Assembly: GCA_025602905.1 (NCBI GenBank)
Contig: JAHLKI010000014.1
Location: forward strand, 124,001-188,000
DNA from: Phlyctochytrium arcticum
Lineage: Eukaryota; Chytridiomycota; Chytridiomycetes; Chytridiales; Chytridiaceae
Length of the DNA: 64,000 nucleotides
Direction of reading: 5' to 3'
Notes under the pieces: model-generated
Seen by the model: the letters and a program-made list of their open reading frames with translations, nothing else
What the model was told of the DNA's origin: nothing
The model's database searches: none
Program-made: the position numbers and the translations under genes
Part shown: in pieces, positions 10,800 to 22,621 of the stretch
Numbering within the stretch: the stretch's first letter is position 1
Layout: every line of letters starts with the position of its first letter

Positions 10800-12168
10800 C
10801 TACACTAAAACAGCGCTTTGAGCCTCTCTTGGCTTCTCGTTTAAAATAACTGCATTCGCTGCAGGTAGGGCAGACATTACGGGCGTGATCGACTTTGATG
10901 ATACCCCAGGCTCAATCTTGTGAACGACTAATGTCTCTTCAGAGTCGACCGCATCTACTTTACTCGCTTCCTCCCCATCAGCAGGTGGTGGTGACGATTT
11001 GCCCGATTGTGACAAGTTGACAAGTGCTAAAGCTGCAATATCGTGTCCCTCATCGCCAGGTCCGAGGGGTCGAAGGGTACGTTGTGTGGTAATCCCTCCT
11101 GGTCCCACTTCAGGAGCTACGATACCAGGTTGTGATTGCTCTGCCGGTTGAGGCACAACAGCTGACCACTGGCTGGGATTTCGAAGAAAGTTTTGTAAGG
11201 CCGCAGATGGATAAGTGGAATTTGTGGCAAAAATCGGTATGAATGGAAGATTGAGAGGGGCGACAGCCTTTTCTTCAGGCCTGGATACTGAATGAGGACT
11301 TTGTATGAAGTTCTTAATAATGAAAGCGGAAACGGCATTACCTCGGGGTCGGGGAATTTTTACGTTCCGGCTCCGATGTAAGTCGACGCTCCGTATTTCC
11401 GCTTTTCTTTTTCAAACTCTGCCGCTTGTTTTGAAACCACACTTGAACGCTACGTGTAGTCATTCCGGTCTCCCGAGCGAGCAGTTCCCGATCGTATGCG
11501 TTAGGCAGGGGATTTTTCAAGAAATGGTTCTCGAGTATTCCCAGCTCGGACGCGGTTGTCCGTCGCCTCCGTTTCTTGCCCAGAATAGACGCGTCGTCTG
11601 TACTAAAGTGCTGAGGAGACGAATTGACCCAATTCAGTTTGCGAAAATGGGTGAATTGGTTATTGCGTTGACCGTCGACAGGTGCAGGTGAAGCAGACGG
11701 GGTCAAAGGGGACAGTTGTTGGGCCTCTTGCAATTGCTGCTGCTGTTGGGCGTGGACTGCTGCCAATTGCGCAAGGTGTTGCTCATTGGTGAGGCCAGGC
11801 AATCGTACGGGTGAGCCACTGACTTGGCTGTTGGTGAAAAGATTTGAAATAGGGAAAGGGAGCATTGGGATCAGGAGCTGTTGGTTTGAGTTTCCAGCGG
11901 CGGCGGCCTCTGCTTGGGATTGAGCCGCGGCAGCTGCTGATTGAGCAGCAGCGTGGGCAGCTGCCGTAGCTTGCGCTGCGGCATTTGCACCATCATCTGC
12001 TTCGGTGGGGATGTCAGGGGTTGGTGGTAAAGAAGACGGAACTGCCGCGCTCGTCGTTGATGTCGCGGCGGTATCATTTGACAAAGCTTCTGAAGAGGAA
12101 GGTACAGTAGCAGCAGCAGCAGCAGCAGCCTGCTGGCCTGATGCATTCTGGGAGCTTGATTCGCTCAT
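10800..12168 (-). CDS. Homeodomain transcription factor
   Basis: Predicted nuclear DNA-binding regulator of 441 residues, two exons. The intron is 43 nt (11299-11341) and exon lengths sum to an exact multiple of three. The N-terminal 130 residues are rich in Ala, Ser and Gln (poly-Ala from a GCT/GCA run near 12108, plus HAQQQQQLQEAQQ). A basic run GKKRRRRTTASELGILE opens the homeodomain at about residues 200-258, whose recognition helix reads TTRSVQVWFQNKRQSLKKKS with the invariant W-F-x-N-x-R. The tail is Pro/Ser/Ala-rich. It resembles fungal regulators of the Phx1/Yox1 sort only in having a lone homeodomain; orthology is not claimed. The TAG stop is at 10800-10802. Confidence 0.88.
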
Positions 12169-12743
12169 AGTGCCTGTTATCTTGTAGGAAAATTTGAAGC
12201 AAGTAGAATGTCAGCAAATACGCTCGACAGGTCAAGCAGATTGTCACTACATACCTCTATTGCCGCTAATCCCTGCCCTGAGCCTGATCACAAAAGAAAC
12301 CTCGACTGTGGTAGAAACCTGCCACCGACCTTCACGGAGCTAGGTGCTTCCTACTAGGAAAAAAGTACAGCAGGAACAAAGCCTCGAAACACCGTCCAAC
12401 GTCGCCTGCGTCCGTCCGCCAAGAGCTCTGGTGACTGAGAAGCGGGATGCCAACGACAGCGCAGGCTGCTAATGCTGCTTCACGGTTTTGGCCGGGGAAC
12501 AAGGCTCAACAAGCGGAAAGGGGGAATCTCGCAGCGCTCAGTTTGCCATTTGGTCGAAAACAGTTTGATTGTCGTCTTTTCCCTTTTTGGAACAAGGTGT
12601 GGCTTGTGTGGCTGGGGTTGGGCCGCAGCGCTCCTGGGAAAATCGCTGTGGCAAAATTGCACAGGCAAAGACCATCATTCTGGCAAGCATGTAGACAGGG
12701 GATCGATAACATATAATAAATTATGTAAATACAGCAGGGCGGT
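12169..12743. other. Intergenic, 5' flank of the homeodomain gene
   Basis: This 575-bp stretch lies between the homeodomain start and the NOP4 stop. It contains pyrimidine-rich runs, but no coding signal that survives comparison across frames. An 186-codon plus-strand frame starting at 12472 runs antisense into NOP4 and is a shadow. Confidence 0.5.
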
Positions 12744-15485
12744 TTACTTTTTGTGGCGGCTGGCATACTTGCAATTCCGCAGGAAACGCTTCTTTTTGGC
12801 AGAGAGTGGGGTTCCGTCCGCTTCCTCGAGCTTGCGTTTGAGAGGGGGAGTTGGTTTAACACGGTCGTCACGACGTTTCAGGACCTGTTTGTTTTCAATG
12901 GCAAACTCCACAATAGGCCGTTTGTTGCGTCTGGCTTCCTCGGCTTCCAACTCGGCTGGCGTGGGTTCCTTGACCTTGGGTGTTTTGCCGCCCTTCTTCT
13001 TCTTGATTGGCTTGACTGGCTTTTCAGGTTGATTGGGCTTTGGTGGTGGAGCACCAAAGGCTCGGGGGTTGTTGTTCATCCAACGAAGGCACGCCAAGGC
13101 ATCGGCGTGTGACTCAAACTCTACAAATCCATATCCTTTTGATCGGGCGATTTGAGTGGCTGCATCTATCCGATCCTTGTTGCGAAGAATCTTTGCCTGC
13201 TTGATCACCACCTTGCGCTTGCCTGAGGGAACAGCCTTGCCTTCCTTCTCTTCTTCCATAAGGACAGCCGGTTCCATTCCATCTCGCTCACCACTGTTGA
13301 CTTCGTCCCAAAACTTCTTGATGGCAATCAAAGCCACCCTCTTCAGCTCCTTATCGTCAACTTTCAGCCCCAAATTACGGATACTGAGACGCGTCCGTGA
13401 GATGTACAAATTGGGGTTGATGGCGAGCAAGCGTTTACGCTGTGCAAAGCTATCTTGACGTTTTTCGAGCTCAGTTGGTGACATGGCTTTGGCGGCCTCA
13501 GACTCGGGATAAATAACACCTTCCCGCATCAAATACAGGTTGCGCTGGTCTTCTGCCCGACGGCGAATCTTTCCATCCTCTGCAAGCTTGTTTGCCTCGG
13601 AGCGCTCAACCGCCAAAGACAAATTCAAAAATCGCCCGTCCACGACAAATGCATTGGTCCCAGCCGTTAAAGAAGGCTCGGCAATCAAAATAGACTTGGC
13701 GGGTTGTAGTTTCTTGTGTTGACGTGCCCCCTTCTCTTCCCGCTTGTGGTGATTTGCCTCAAGGAGAGCTGCCGCTTTACAGGCACTCTCGTACGCGGCC
13801 AAGCATTTTGACGCGTCTTCTGCTTTCATAAAGGAGACAAACGCTGTACCGCGGGGGCGGCCAGTAGCCTGATCCAGCACAATACGAGCGTAGCGGACTG
13901 GCCCAAATGCCGTAAAGGCCAAAGTCAATCCTTCCTGAGTAGTCTCAAAAGACAGGTTTCGTACAAAGAGCGTGCATCCTTCCGCAACATTCGCGCTAAG
14001 CTGGCTCGGCTTCTTACGTGGTCTCGTTCGCGTTGACGCCTCATCCTCAGAGTCGGAATCGGCTTCATCGGAGAGTGATATTGTGCGGTCTATTTCAGCA
14101 CTCTCTGCGTTCCCGTCTTGATCGAAAATGATATCGACTCCATCATCCTCGCTATCAGATGCATCTTCATCGTCTGCATCCTCCTGTTTAGAGTCAGCAT
14201 CCTCTCCATCTTTCTCCTCCTCCACTTTGGCTTCATCTTCCCCTGAGGCATCCTCCGAGTCTGTCGCGTTCTCCTCTTTTACTACCTCCATTTTATCTTC
14301 TCCAGACTCTTCTTCGGCTTCTTCTTGCTGAACAGCTCGGTCATATTGATTCTTGGGAAGTGCCCAATCGACCGCGACCGCTCGTCGCAGAATCTCGTGA
14401 CCATTCATTTCCTCGATCGCCTTTTCAGCATCTTCCGCACTTTCAAACTGAACAAAACCAAATCCTTTAGCTTTACCGTTTTCGCCCTGAGGAACACGGC
14501 AGTCAACAATGGTTCCGAACTTTCCGAATGCTTTCTTGAGATGTAGGGCCTCACACTGCCATGCAAGATTGCGGATGATCAAACGGGCGCGCTTCGCTTC
14601 CTTTTGTTCTAATGAGAGATCCTTAGCACCGATCTTAACACCCTTGAATATATGGCCCTCCAAATGCTTCACTGCATGGTTGGCATCTCGTCCCGTTGCA
14701 TATGTGACAACGGCTTCGCCCACGTTTGATGTTGGGAATACTAGATCCTCAACGGCACCATACTTTCGGGCTTTCTTGTAGATGTGCTTCTTTGTAGTAT
14801 CTGCCTTTAAGCCGGTGATCTGAACTTTAGTAGGTCCATGGCGGAAGCGGGGCTTATTTACGGGATCGCCTCTGGTTTTTGCACCCTCAGTTGGTGCAGC
14901 AGTTGGTTCTCTGACCGGAGTAGCGTCTTTGCTCTCTAAAGGTAGTCCAGCTGCTTTGCGTTGCTCCGCAACATGCTTCTTGTATGCAAACTGGATTCTC
15001 AGAGTTCGTCCCCCAAGGAACTTTGCCTTCCTCAATGTTGCTACAGCTGTTGCAGCATCCTCCGCCAATGCATATGCGACATATCCAAATCCTTTGTTTT
15101 TCGGCTGCCCGGATGTGGCTCCTTCCTTATCTGCGACGACGTAACAGGACCGCAACGGCCCTACTTCGGAAAAGAAATCCTGTAGTTGCTCCGATGTTGC
15201 AGAATATGGGATTGTAGAGACAAAGAGGGTGGTGCGGGATCTGTCTGGGTTGTGTAAGGGTGCGGCGACAACGGGTGTTTCTTCTGAAGCTGCATCAACA
15301 TTTTCGGTAGTAGCTGCTGGCTCTTCATTCGCTGTAGCAGGTGGTGAAGTCTTCTCCTTCACAACAGGCGCGGACTTCTCAATGGAAAGCTTTTCCTTCT
15401 TGGATTTGCCGGCATTCTCCCTATCAGAGCTCTTCCTTTTCTTGTGGTCCTTTGCAACCGGCGTTGCTTCTGTAGTGGCTGCCAT
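12744..15485 (-). CDS. NOP4: Nucleolar RNA-binding protein Nop4 / RBM28
   Basis: Intronless frame of 913 residues. Nop4 is a multi-RRM nucleolar protein needed for 60S ribosomal subunit maturation. An N-terminal Lys-rich, low-complexity region (residues 1-80) precedes RRM1 (RTTLFVSTIPYSATSEQLQD, with RNP1-like KNKGFGYVAY). A divergent RRM lies at about 215-295, then a third (RLIIRNLAWQCEALHLKKAF, RNP1 KAKGFGFVQF). A long acidic tract (EEEAEEESGEDKMEVVKEE onward, about 390-480) follows, then RRM4 (CTLFVRNLSFETTQEGL, RNP1 RPRGTAFVSF) and a C-terminal RRM (RLSIRNLGLKVDDKELKRV, RNP1 KGYGFVEF). The C-terminus is Lys/Arg-rich (AKKKRFLRNCKYASRHKK). RRM order and the acidic linker match RBM28/Nop4 rather than Mrd1. 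It is head-to-head with uL23m, 229 bp apart. Confidence 0.93.
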   Translation of the reverse strand: MAATTEATPVAKDHKKRKSSDRENAGKSKKEKLSIEKSAPVVKEKTSPPATANEEPAATTENVDAASEETPVVAAPLHNPDRSRTTLFVSTIPYSATSEQLQDFFSEVGPLRSCYVVADKEGATSGQPKNKGFGYVAYALAEDAATAVATLRKAKFLGGRTLRIQFAYKKHVAEQRKAAGLPLESKDATPVREPTAAPTEGAKTRGDPVNKPRFRHGPTKVQITGLKADTTKKHIYKKARKYGAVEDLVFPTSNVGEAVVTYATGRDANHAVKHLEGHIFKGVKIGAKDLSLEQKEAKRARLIIRNLAWQCEALHLKKAFGKFGTIVDCRVPQGENGKAKGFGFVQFESAEDAEKAIEEMNGHEILRRAVAVDWALPKNQYDRAVQQEEAEEESGEDKMEVVKEENATDSEDASGEDEAKVEEEKDGEDADSKQEDADDEDASDSEDDGVDIIFDQDGNAESAEIDRTISLSDEADSDSEDEASTRTRPRKKPSQLSANVAEGCTLFVRNLSFETTQEGLTLAFTAFGPVRYARIVLDQATGRPRGTAFVSFMKAEDASKCLAAYESACKAAALLEANHHKREEKGARQHKKLQPAKSILIAEPSLTAGTNAFVVDGRFLNLSLAVERSEANKLAEDGKIRRRAEDQRNLYLMREGVIYPESEAAKAMSPTELEKRQDSFAQRKRLLAINPNLYISRTRLSIRNLGLKVDDKELKRVALIAIKKFWDEVNSGERDGMEPAVLMEEEKEGKAVPSGKRKVVIKQAKILRNKDRIDAATQIARSKGYGFVEFESHADALACLRWMNNNPRAFGAPPPKPNQPEKPVKPIKKKKGGKTPKVKEPTPAELEAEEARRNKRPIVEFAIENKQVLKRRDDRVKPTPPLKRKLEEADGTPLSAKKKRFLRNCKYASRHKK

Positions 15486-15714
15486 AATTGTCTGCTAATT
15501 GCCTGCTAACCGAACCCAGGTTTTTGCCAAAAATTTCACAAACCCAGACTGGACTGGAAAGCTGTGCCACAATCAACTCAAAAATATCGATATTGCGCAT
15601 CACGTGGAGTGACTTGAAAGCCAGTTGAATTTCGATGGCCAATTTCTGGCAAACGTTTCTGTGAATTTGCCAACAGAGTGCTAGCCAATTGCCCAAGATC
15701 CCAACACCGCAAAC

Positions 15715-16234
15715 ATGCCAGCCCCACTACTGCGTAAGTAAAAGCGTAAGCAAAACAACTGTGGGTATGTCAACTGACTCTCACATACTTTTAGCCAAGC
15801 AGAAGCTCTTTTTCCCCAACATAATAATGCGCCTACTCCGGTCGAACCTCCCGCCCCACCAATGCGTCTTCCGGTGTCCCCCACAACTGAACAAGATAGA
15901 TATTAAGCAATACCTGGAGAAACTTTACGATATTCAAGTCAACGATGTTCGAACAATGAACTATCTCGGCCGGCTTCACCGTATGCCACGAAGCACTGAC
16001 AAAATACGATCCGCAAGTTACAAAAAAGTGATTGTAACGATGGAGGAAGACTTTGTCTTCCCGCCATTGCCAGTGACCAAGCGGGGAATCAATGATGATG
16101 AGGTTCCCAACGCCGCTCTCAAGCAGGGTGTGCACCCTGGCATCGGCCGCAACTCGGCAAATGCACATCGGCACAAAATCGAGCCTGGGCGACCAAAAGG
16201 TGTAGGCGGCTGGGTCAAGAAGGCAATGTCATGA
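15715..16234 (+). CDS. MRP20: Mitochondrial large-subunit ribosomal protein uL23m
   Basis: Component of the mitochondrial 54S ribosomal subunit near the exit tunnel. A 19-nt first exon (MPAPLL plus one base) is joined across an intron (15734-15794) to a 440-nt second exon, giving 152 residues with an exact frame. The body KLFFPNIIMRLLRSNLPPHQ, VFRCPPQLNKIDIKQYLEKL, YDIQVNDVRTMNYLGR and SYKKVIVTMEEDF is the uL23m core (beta strand, alpha helix, then the VxxVxTxNYxGR turn and the KKAxVTL-like strand). The basic C-terminus ends GGWVKKAMS. The tiny first exon is the part most easily missed by automated annotation. The gene is convergent with the small gene at 16303. Confidence 0.88.
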
Positions 16235-16302
16235 GGCCATGTATATAAACCCACTTAATCTGTAATTTTATCATCTGTCACCACATGAATCCATGCAATC
16301 CC

Positions 16303-16629
16303 CTAATCCCCGCTTTGAGTTTCGACGCTTGTCCATACACGAATGCAAAGACGCAAACCGGAATTGAGATTAGATTCCTGTTTCCCGCCCTTATTGCAAT
16401 GTTGGTAGACAAAGGCAAGCCTGACCTTTTGTGAAAGTGGTTCCGAAAACACCTTCACATTTGCAGCGTAGGGCTTCAGACCTGCTGCAATCGAGCGCGC
16501 CCTCCTAATTACCCCATCAATCACAAAAAGCAGGTCGATGTGGGATCCAGAGTACATGGCAGAATCGACCAGTCTTTCTGATTGTGGTTTTACACGAATT
16601 TCCCACAACGATGGCCTGAATGGCATCAT
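16303..16629 (-). CDS. Small conserved-looking hypothetical protein
   Basis: A frame of 108 residues starting from a double ATG (16629 or 16626), with TAG at 16303-16305. It begins MMPFRPSLWEIRVKPQSERL and ends RVWTSVETQSGD. It has mixed alpha/beta character with no signal peptide or transmembrane helix. The MxPFRPxLWxIRV opening and basic content recall small organellar ribosomal or assembly factors, but I cannot assign a family. The reasons to believe it are that it fills the gap exactly between uL23m and the next promoter, fits the alternating-strand layout, and has coding-like composition. It could still be non-coding. Confidence 0.5.
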   Translation of the reverse strand: MMPFRPSLWEIRVKPQSERLVDSAMYSGSHIDLLFVIDGVIRRARSIAAGLKPYAANVKVFSEPLSQKVRLAFVYQHCNKGGKQESNLNSGLRLCIRVWTSVETQSGD

Positions 16630-17256
16630 TCGGGTGAATAGGGATATGGTTAAGGACAAAGGAGTGCAAGGAAAATCCCGTTTAGAGCTTGAGTGGGACT
16701 AATCATTATATCGATGTACTCGTCGTTAATGCAGCTCCCCCTCGTTGACCCCGTAAGTATTGTCCCGGTCAGCTAGGTCATACTACGAGTGATTAGTGTC
16801 AGTCCACTTCCTAACCCGGGCCCCCGAGCCTTTGCAAAGGTTCTTTCTAAGTGATCGTAAGAGAATGTTTAGGGGATTCCGACTCTTTTTCCGAGATCAG
16901 ATGTCAGGGAAGCAGGGAAGAGCGCGAGTGTCAGCCGAGTGTCAGCTATCGCCGGCAGCGGCTTTGACCGAACTTTGCTCGGAAAGCACAAGGCAAATGA
17001 CACTCCTGACACTCCGACACTTATAGAACTCAGCACTTACTGTCTCCCCACTGGGCCCAATACATACGAGCGCACCGTCAAAGACTTGGAGCAATACCGG
17101 CAAGCGGCGGCATACGTTGGACGGACAACTTCATGCCTTCAATTTTCCAAATTCAGCCCCTTTCAACAAAACTACAGAACTTCACCTAGAAATCAAAGCG
17201 TGCGACTCGCATCCTACCTCCATTTCAGGCAAAGACAGATTTAGGGTGCCCGCAGA
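16630..17256. other. Intergenic, divergent promoter region
   Basis: This 627-bp stretch lies between two divergent starts. Short plus-strand frames exist (for example 16796-17026) but have no motif. I see no RNA gene or mobile element. Confidence 0.5.
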
Positions 17257-20083
17257 ATGCCCGAGACGCAAATCGCGGCATTTATCGCCGACATTCTGCG
17301 TTTTGGCCTGGAACGACTTTCGCTTGTTCCGGCAGATAAAAGGTCTTTCGAGGTTCAGGAAGCTATAGCTGCTCAGGTCAGTTCGGAAATCTTCTTGTTG
17401 TAGCCATGATGTTCCTCCCAGCTGACCTGCCAACGCCATCAGGAACTTGCCGTTGATGTTTTAGCGAGCATGAAAGCATCAGATACATTGTCCACGGCAG
17501 GACCTGGGACAACCAACACAGACCTTGTCCAGCGGATTCTCGATAGCAAAAGCATTTCCGAGGCATCAAAATCAGCGCAAGAGTCATCCCATGCAATGTT
17601 AGCCGTTGATGCATCCACGAGAAAATGCATGCCAGCGGGAGATGTTGGTAGTACTGCTTCAATTCAAGGGGCTTTGGGTGGTAACGCAACGAAAGAAAAG
17701 GGCAGAGAACTCGCAAAGTTCAAATTTCCCGCGGAAGTGCTGTTCAACATCTTGCAAAGCGCAGATGAAGCGGAACTTTATCAGTGTTCTCTTGTTAGCA
17801 GGCATTGGAGTGCCGTTGCGGAAGAGGTCCTTTGGAGGAGAGTTTCTTTGGATACAGCTCCCCGTTTGAGACGCTTTGTCCGTGCGGTTGCGTGCAGTAC
17901 AGCGCCGCGAAATGGTCCCGATGGCACAGCGATGAGGCCGCGGCCTAGCCTGGCGGTCGCCAAACACCTTGGAGATTTCCCCAAAGCGTTTGAAGACTTT
18001 AGTGACTTTATTGGGCCCGGTCTGCGCAACATCGCTAGTGGTGCTACTCGAAGATTGGGAACAGTTGTAGGAACCAGGCCATCATCTGCCGCAGCCGCAG
18101 AGGAGCCGAGTATTCCCAATTCCGAGAAAACAACCAATGTAGCCTGTACAGTTGGACAATCACCTGGGACCGCGTCTTTTGATCGAAGAGATGGCCTCGG
18201 ATCGCTCGTCAGGAAATTGAGCGTCCCTAGCGGCGAGCAAAAGGTTATTCTCCTGCAGCATGTAAATGGGTTTTTGCCCAATTTGAAAAGGTAATGACAT
18301 GAATCAATGTTCCCGCTGACTTTTATAACTCACTTCGTGTACCAGTCTGCATTTTCGTCACCGGGAATATGGCAATTGTGGCCCACTAGATGCTCGGATA
18401 CTGACTTCACTTGAGCCCCTCATTGGTCGTGTTACTTCGCTCACTATCGAAGGCGTCGACTCCCCTTGCTGGCCCGACGTATGTCGAATCCTCTGCGAAC
18501 ATGGTAAACAAATTCGCAGTCTGAACATCGAGGCTCTCCCCGAAATTGATGCATTCCAATCTGATTCGGACATGGCCGATGTTTTCGCTTTTATGCCAAG
18601 ATTGGAGTTTTTGCGATTGGATGGAATACCTGTGGGGCCAAATCTGAGCATCGAGAACCTGGTTTCCAATTGTCCCAATCTGCGTGCAGTCGCGTTGGAC
18701 TATTGTCTGGACGTTTCAATGGAGATACTCTTCATCTTATGGCGCAATTGCCCTCAGCTTGAATTTTTAGGGCTGGCCGGCGTGGTTGGATCATTGACAA
18801 CCACCGTCGCCTTGAAAGAGCACACATCCCTGGAAATGCTACGGTTGGTGGATTGCGACGTTTCCGATGCCATGATCGAAGAAATTGCAACAAAAGCTGT
18901 CAACCTAAAATCACTTAAAGTTGCGTTCGAAGACGATGGATGCGAGGGGATTGTCACTGTATCAAATGAGCTCACTGATCGCTCGCTACACGCCCTAGCC
19001 TACCACTCCTCCACCCTCCAGACATTGGCAATAACGTGTTGTCCGAACATGTCAGCCAAAGCACTGGCGGCTGTACTAGAGCGGAATCCCATTACAGTAC
19101 TGGATGTGCATCGTGACCCTGGATGCCCCATTGGTGGTTTTGATGATACATTTTTGAAGACCTTGGCTCCAGCCATGTCTAAAATTCGGACCTTGGATCT
19201 GTACGGGCAAGTAGATATTACCGAGGCTGGGCTAGAAGACGCTCTGAAGCAAGGGTCTCTGAAAAACTTGCGCAGCCTCTCTTTGAAGTCTTTGGCTGTC
19301 GGACCAGCAGTTTTGGACTGGGTCCGGGAAACTTGTCCCTATCTAGAAAGCATCAGTTTAGTGGACTGTGATTGGATATCGGCCGACGCCATCCGCGGAT
19401 TCGTGGTTGGAATTCCCGTGGCCGGATTCGCCCACTACTGCTGTCCCCAACATTCACCGTCAGACTCCCAAGATCCTATTCTGCCAGATGCACTTTGCGG
19501 GACTGTTCGCCATATACCCAGGACTGGTAACCTTGATTCCGTCGATCCTCCACCATCGACGACTGAGACCACTATGGTTGCCGATATCTGCTCAAGACCC
19601 TCTACGGTAGTTCCCATCACAATATCGCCTTCTTACATACCCGATTCTACAGCACTATCAACATCTTTTACGCAACTTCCCCGGACCCCGTCCACACCGA
19701 CAACGCCTACTTTCATCACTCCAACAGCATCCTTTTCTCCTATACCCATACCAAGCCCGTCGTCCTTCACCCCTTCCCCAGAAATACCCCCTGTAGCCAT
19801 GGTTGATCCAGCAGCAACATCAGACTCATTCATCCGCACTCCGTTATCCACAGTCAAGCAACCCACCCAGCCCCCTTCAGCTATTTCATCCATATCCCGT
19901 CTATTAACACCGAAACTGTCGCGCCTGCGCCGCATATATACCCTCAACCCTGCGCTCGATGAACAGGATCCCGGTGGAATGGCAGTCCTTAGATGTCGAG
20001 ATTCCTGGTCGATCGATGAAGGACTAGATATATTGACTCCATGGGTGGATGCCGTGAACCGGCACAATCGGTGGGGGATTTAA
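17257..20083 (+). CDS. F-box / leucine-rich-repeat protein
   Basis: Likely substrate receptor of an SCF ubiquitin ligase. Three exons (17257-17376, 17443-18290, 18346-20083) sum to 2706 nt and give 901 residues with no frame conflict. The F-box lies at about residues 145-195 (KFKFPAEVLFNILQSADEAE, then LVSRHWSAVAEEVLWRRVSL). After a Ser/Ala-rich linker, LRRs run from about 395 to 665 (for example LEFLRLDGIPVGPNLSIENL, LRAVALDYCLDVSMEILFIL, LEMLRLVDCDVSDAMIEEIA, IRTLDLYGQVDITEAGLEDA, LESISLVDCDWISADAIRGF), the amn1-type pattern. The C-terminal 200 residues are Ser/Thr/Pro-rich and probably disordered. It is convergent with sphingosine kinase. The target is unknown. Confidence 0.88.
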
Positions 20084-20366
20084 GTTATTGAGACGGGGGT
20101 TTCTTCTCTTCCATCGACATACACGGACGGACCCATACTTTTCTTAGACAGCTCTAAATGCATCATGTATTCACTCGCTCATAAATACTTTTGAATGCTC
20201 ATAACACCCCGGCGCCTTTTGGCTGGATTCAGAAAAGGTTGTGAAACTATGTTTGGGATGCGTGGATATGTCAGAATTTACATAGGTAGTCGATATAAGT
20301 ACAAATTGTCGAGAGGTTCGGTGTGTTACAGTTACTGATTGGACTACGTGATGGTCCGATAGTTCA

Positions 20367-22332
20367 CTACATTCGGTCAGGTACAGGTCTGAAGCTCTTT
20401 TTCTCATCCAACCAAATAGGTGCTAGTACATTTATAAGTCCCGGGATAACCTCAACACGCGTTGGCAAGGGCGGGTAGCGCTCCCCACTAATGTCAATCC
20501 ACTTATCCGAACGTCGCCGATCGGATTTACCATGGCTCTCTTTCCGATTCCACGTCCAGCCCTTTGGCTCGAGGACAAGTGCCCGAACGCGGCATGTGCG
20601 GACGTAGGGGAGGTTGACGTAGTCCCCACTGGCTTGGTCTGCAACGCACCTGAGGGTTTCCAAACGGGAGAGATGGTGAGAATAGACGGCGTGGAGTGCA
20701 CCGTCGGAAAGTTGGGCTGATGGTGTTCCGAGAAACGTGGTGGACAGCCATGGTAGATTGGTAGCGATAAAGTAACTAAAAGAGGATGAGATCTTGGTCG
20801 GCCAGTTCTCGTGGGCGGTAGGGTTCGCCGTGAATCGTCGGGGTGGTCCGTGATGACCTTGGGACAAAGTGACTGAATGGCTATCCTGAGAAGGTGGGTT
20901 CTGTAGAGGTGTTCTGGTAGAAGTACTTGAGCGGGAAGGTGATGGAGATAAGGATCGAGGGGGGTATTGGGGATCAGGGCGTTTATTCGGTGGAGTAGTT
21001 GAACGTGTCGCATTTTCCAGTATGAATTTTGAGTTGACAGAATCATGAGCATACTTTTCCGCGTCTTCAACGGGTAGCATATAAAGTGTTCCCCAATAAG
21101 TCCGCTGCCGAATGATGCGAATAACGGCGGCGACCGTCATGCGGGCATTTCCCATGAAGCGATAGCTTTCAGACTCAAAATCTACATCTGCCAGTAGGGT
21201 CCACATTATTTGCAGATGAGAGTATGTCACATTATCTCCTTGCGTCACGGAAAAGATGTCCATCGGGCGAGTATGCCCTAAATCTATGGCGTGAGTAATC
21301 CTGAAGTAATGTCGTCCCAATGTGTGTCCAAACCTTTGATGACAGAAAGTACTGCGGTCTCACGGCCTACGCTGTCGAGATTCATATTCATCCCGTTTCC
21401 TGATCCTAGAGTTGAGTTCGATATTAGAGTCTACATTGCATTCTAGAATCCCCGTGACAATACCGCTGCCCACAATGCCAAGTGGCAGTTTTCTGGCCTG
21501 GTCCCAGTCGGGTCTCGTCAGCAGTCCATTAACCACCTCGTGAAAGACACCATCGCCGCTGACGGTGATTGCGGCACTATAGTCAGAAACGCGCAGTTCA
21601 CGAGCAATGTCCGTGGCATGCTCCCGGCGTTGCGTTTCTATGGGAAAATTATAAGCACACGGACGGGGAGCAATTTGAGAATGTGCTTATTACCTCGCAT
21701 ATCGACCGGAATACCAGCAATCGTAAGCATAGGCACAACGATTTCTTTACAAATCCTGGGAGCTTGTTTGGTCCCGCCAAAGGGATTGAGTAGAACGAGG
21801 ACCTGCTTCTTTCCACCCAACCCTGCCGCTTCCTTTGCCATTTGCGCACCACCTCTGCCAATATCATCCTGTTCCCATCTGAACAACACTTGTCGAATTC
21901 GGGGTTTGCCATCCGACCTCTTCTTGTTCTTCAGCTCCACAGCATGCAACAACAAATATGGCTTGGGCTTATTTTCCAAATCAGCAGTCCTCCCGGTCGA
22001 CAACGCAGATTGAATAGTTCGTTGCCCATGCTCTAGAATAGCGGCATTTGATGCTGACGTGCTTGGTTTTGGGCGGTTGTGAAACTCGTTGATCCCAAAT
22101 ACACAATACATCTGAAGGCGTGTGACTAAATGTAAATGTAAACAAACGGATCCCTTTAGTTCAGAAACACATCCGTACCAATTCCTTCCGTGGTGGTCCA
22201 CAAGATTTCTTGCTCGGTTATTCTTAATTCTGCCTTGACGGGCTCTGTTTTGAGGCCCGCATTTTGCCAGGGAAGGCGTCCGGCGCCTTGAGCAAAGTTG
22301 TCCCATTCCACAGATACCGTCGCGTTGAACAT
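20367..22332 (-). CDS. LCB4: Sphingosine (long-chain base) kinase
   Basis: Phosphorylates sphingoid bases. The start MFNATVSVEWDNFAQG lies at 22332. After an N-terminal regulatory region the diacylglycerol-kinase catalytic domain shows KKQVLVLLNPFGGTKQAP, then the ATP-binding segment VSGDGVFHEVVNGLL (canonical GGDG here reads SGDG) and PLGIVGSGSGNGMNMNL. One splice junction is resolved: AAA G|GTTTGG...gatttag|GG CAT, giving SVIKGHTRPMDIFSV. The downstream part has WTLLADVDFESESYRFMGNA (the family's GxxADVDxxSExxRxxGxxR block) and a Ser/Pro-rich insertion (about 220 nt) before the terminal strands. About four introns are present. The C-terminus ends KKSFRPVPDRM. The insertion length is a lineage difference rather than a defect. 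Confidence 0.92.
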
Positions 22333-22621
22333 GATTCACAGATGCCTGACCACGAAGCTGGTGAATTGTAAGCGATAGGCTCTCGTAATATCAGCGGGTG
22401 CCTTGAACCGACGTCTCTCGGGCAAAAAGAGATGGAAGGCTACCAAAAAGTGGAGAATCCCCCCCCAGAAAGTCGGGGACTGAGCGAAGCGGCTGACTCA
22501 GCTGCGCAGTACGAGGGAATTTTGATTTTGACAGTCGTGTTGAAATCGACAAGATGGACATGGATATACCATCGATATACAACGTACGGCAAATTGATAC
22601 AAAAAATAAAAAACATTACGA

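Noticed and set aside
12472..13032. 186-codon plus-strand frame
   Set aside because: It is largely antisense to the clear NOP4 coding region and has no domain; a shadow frame.
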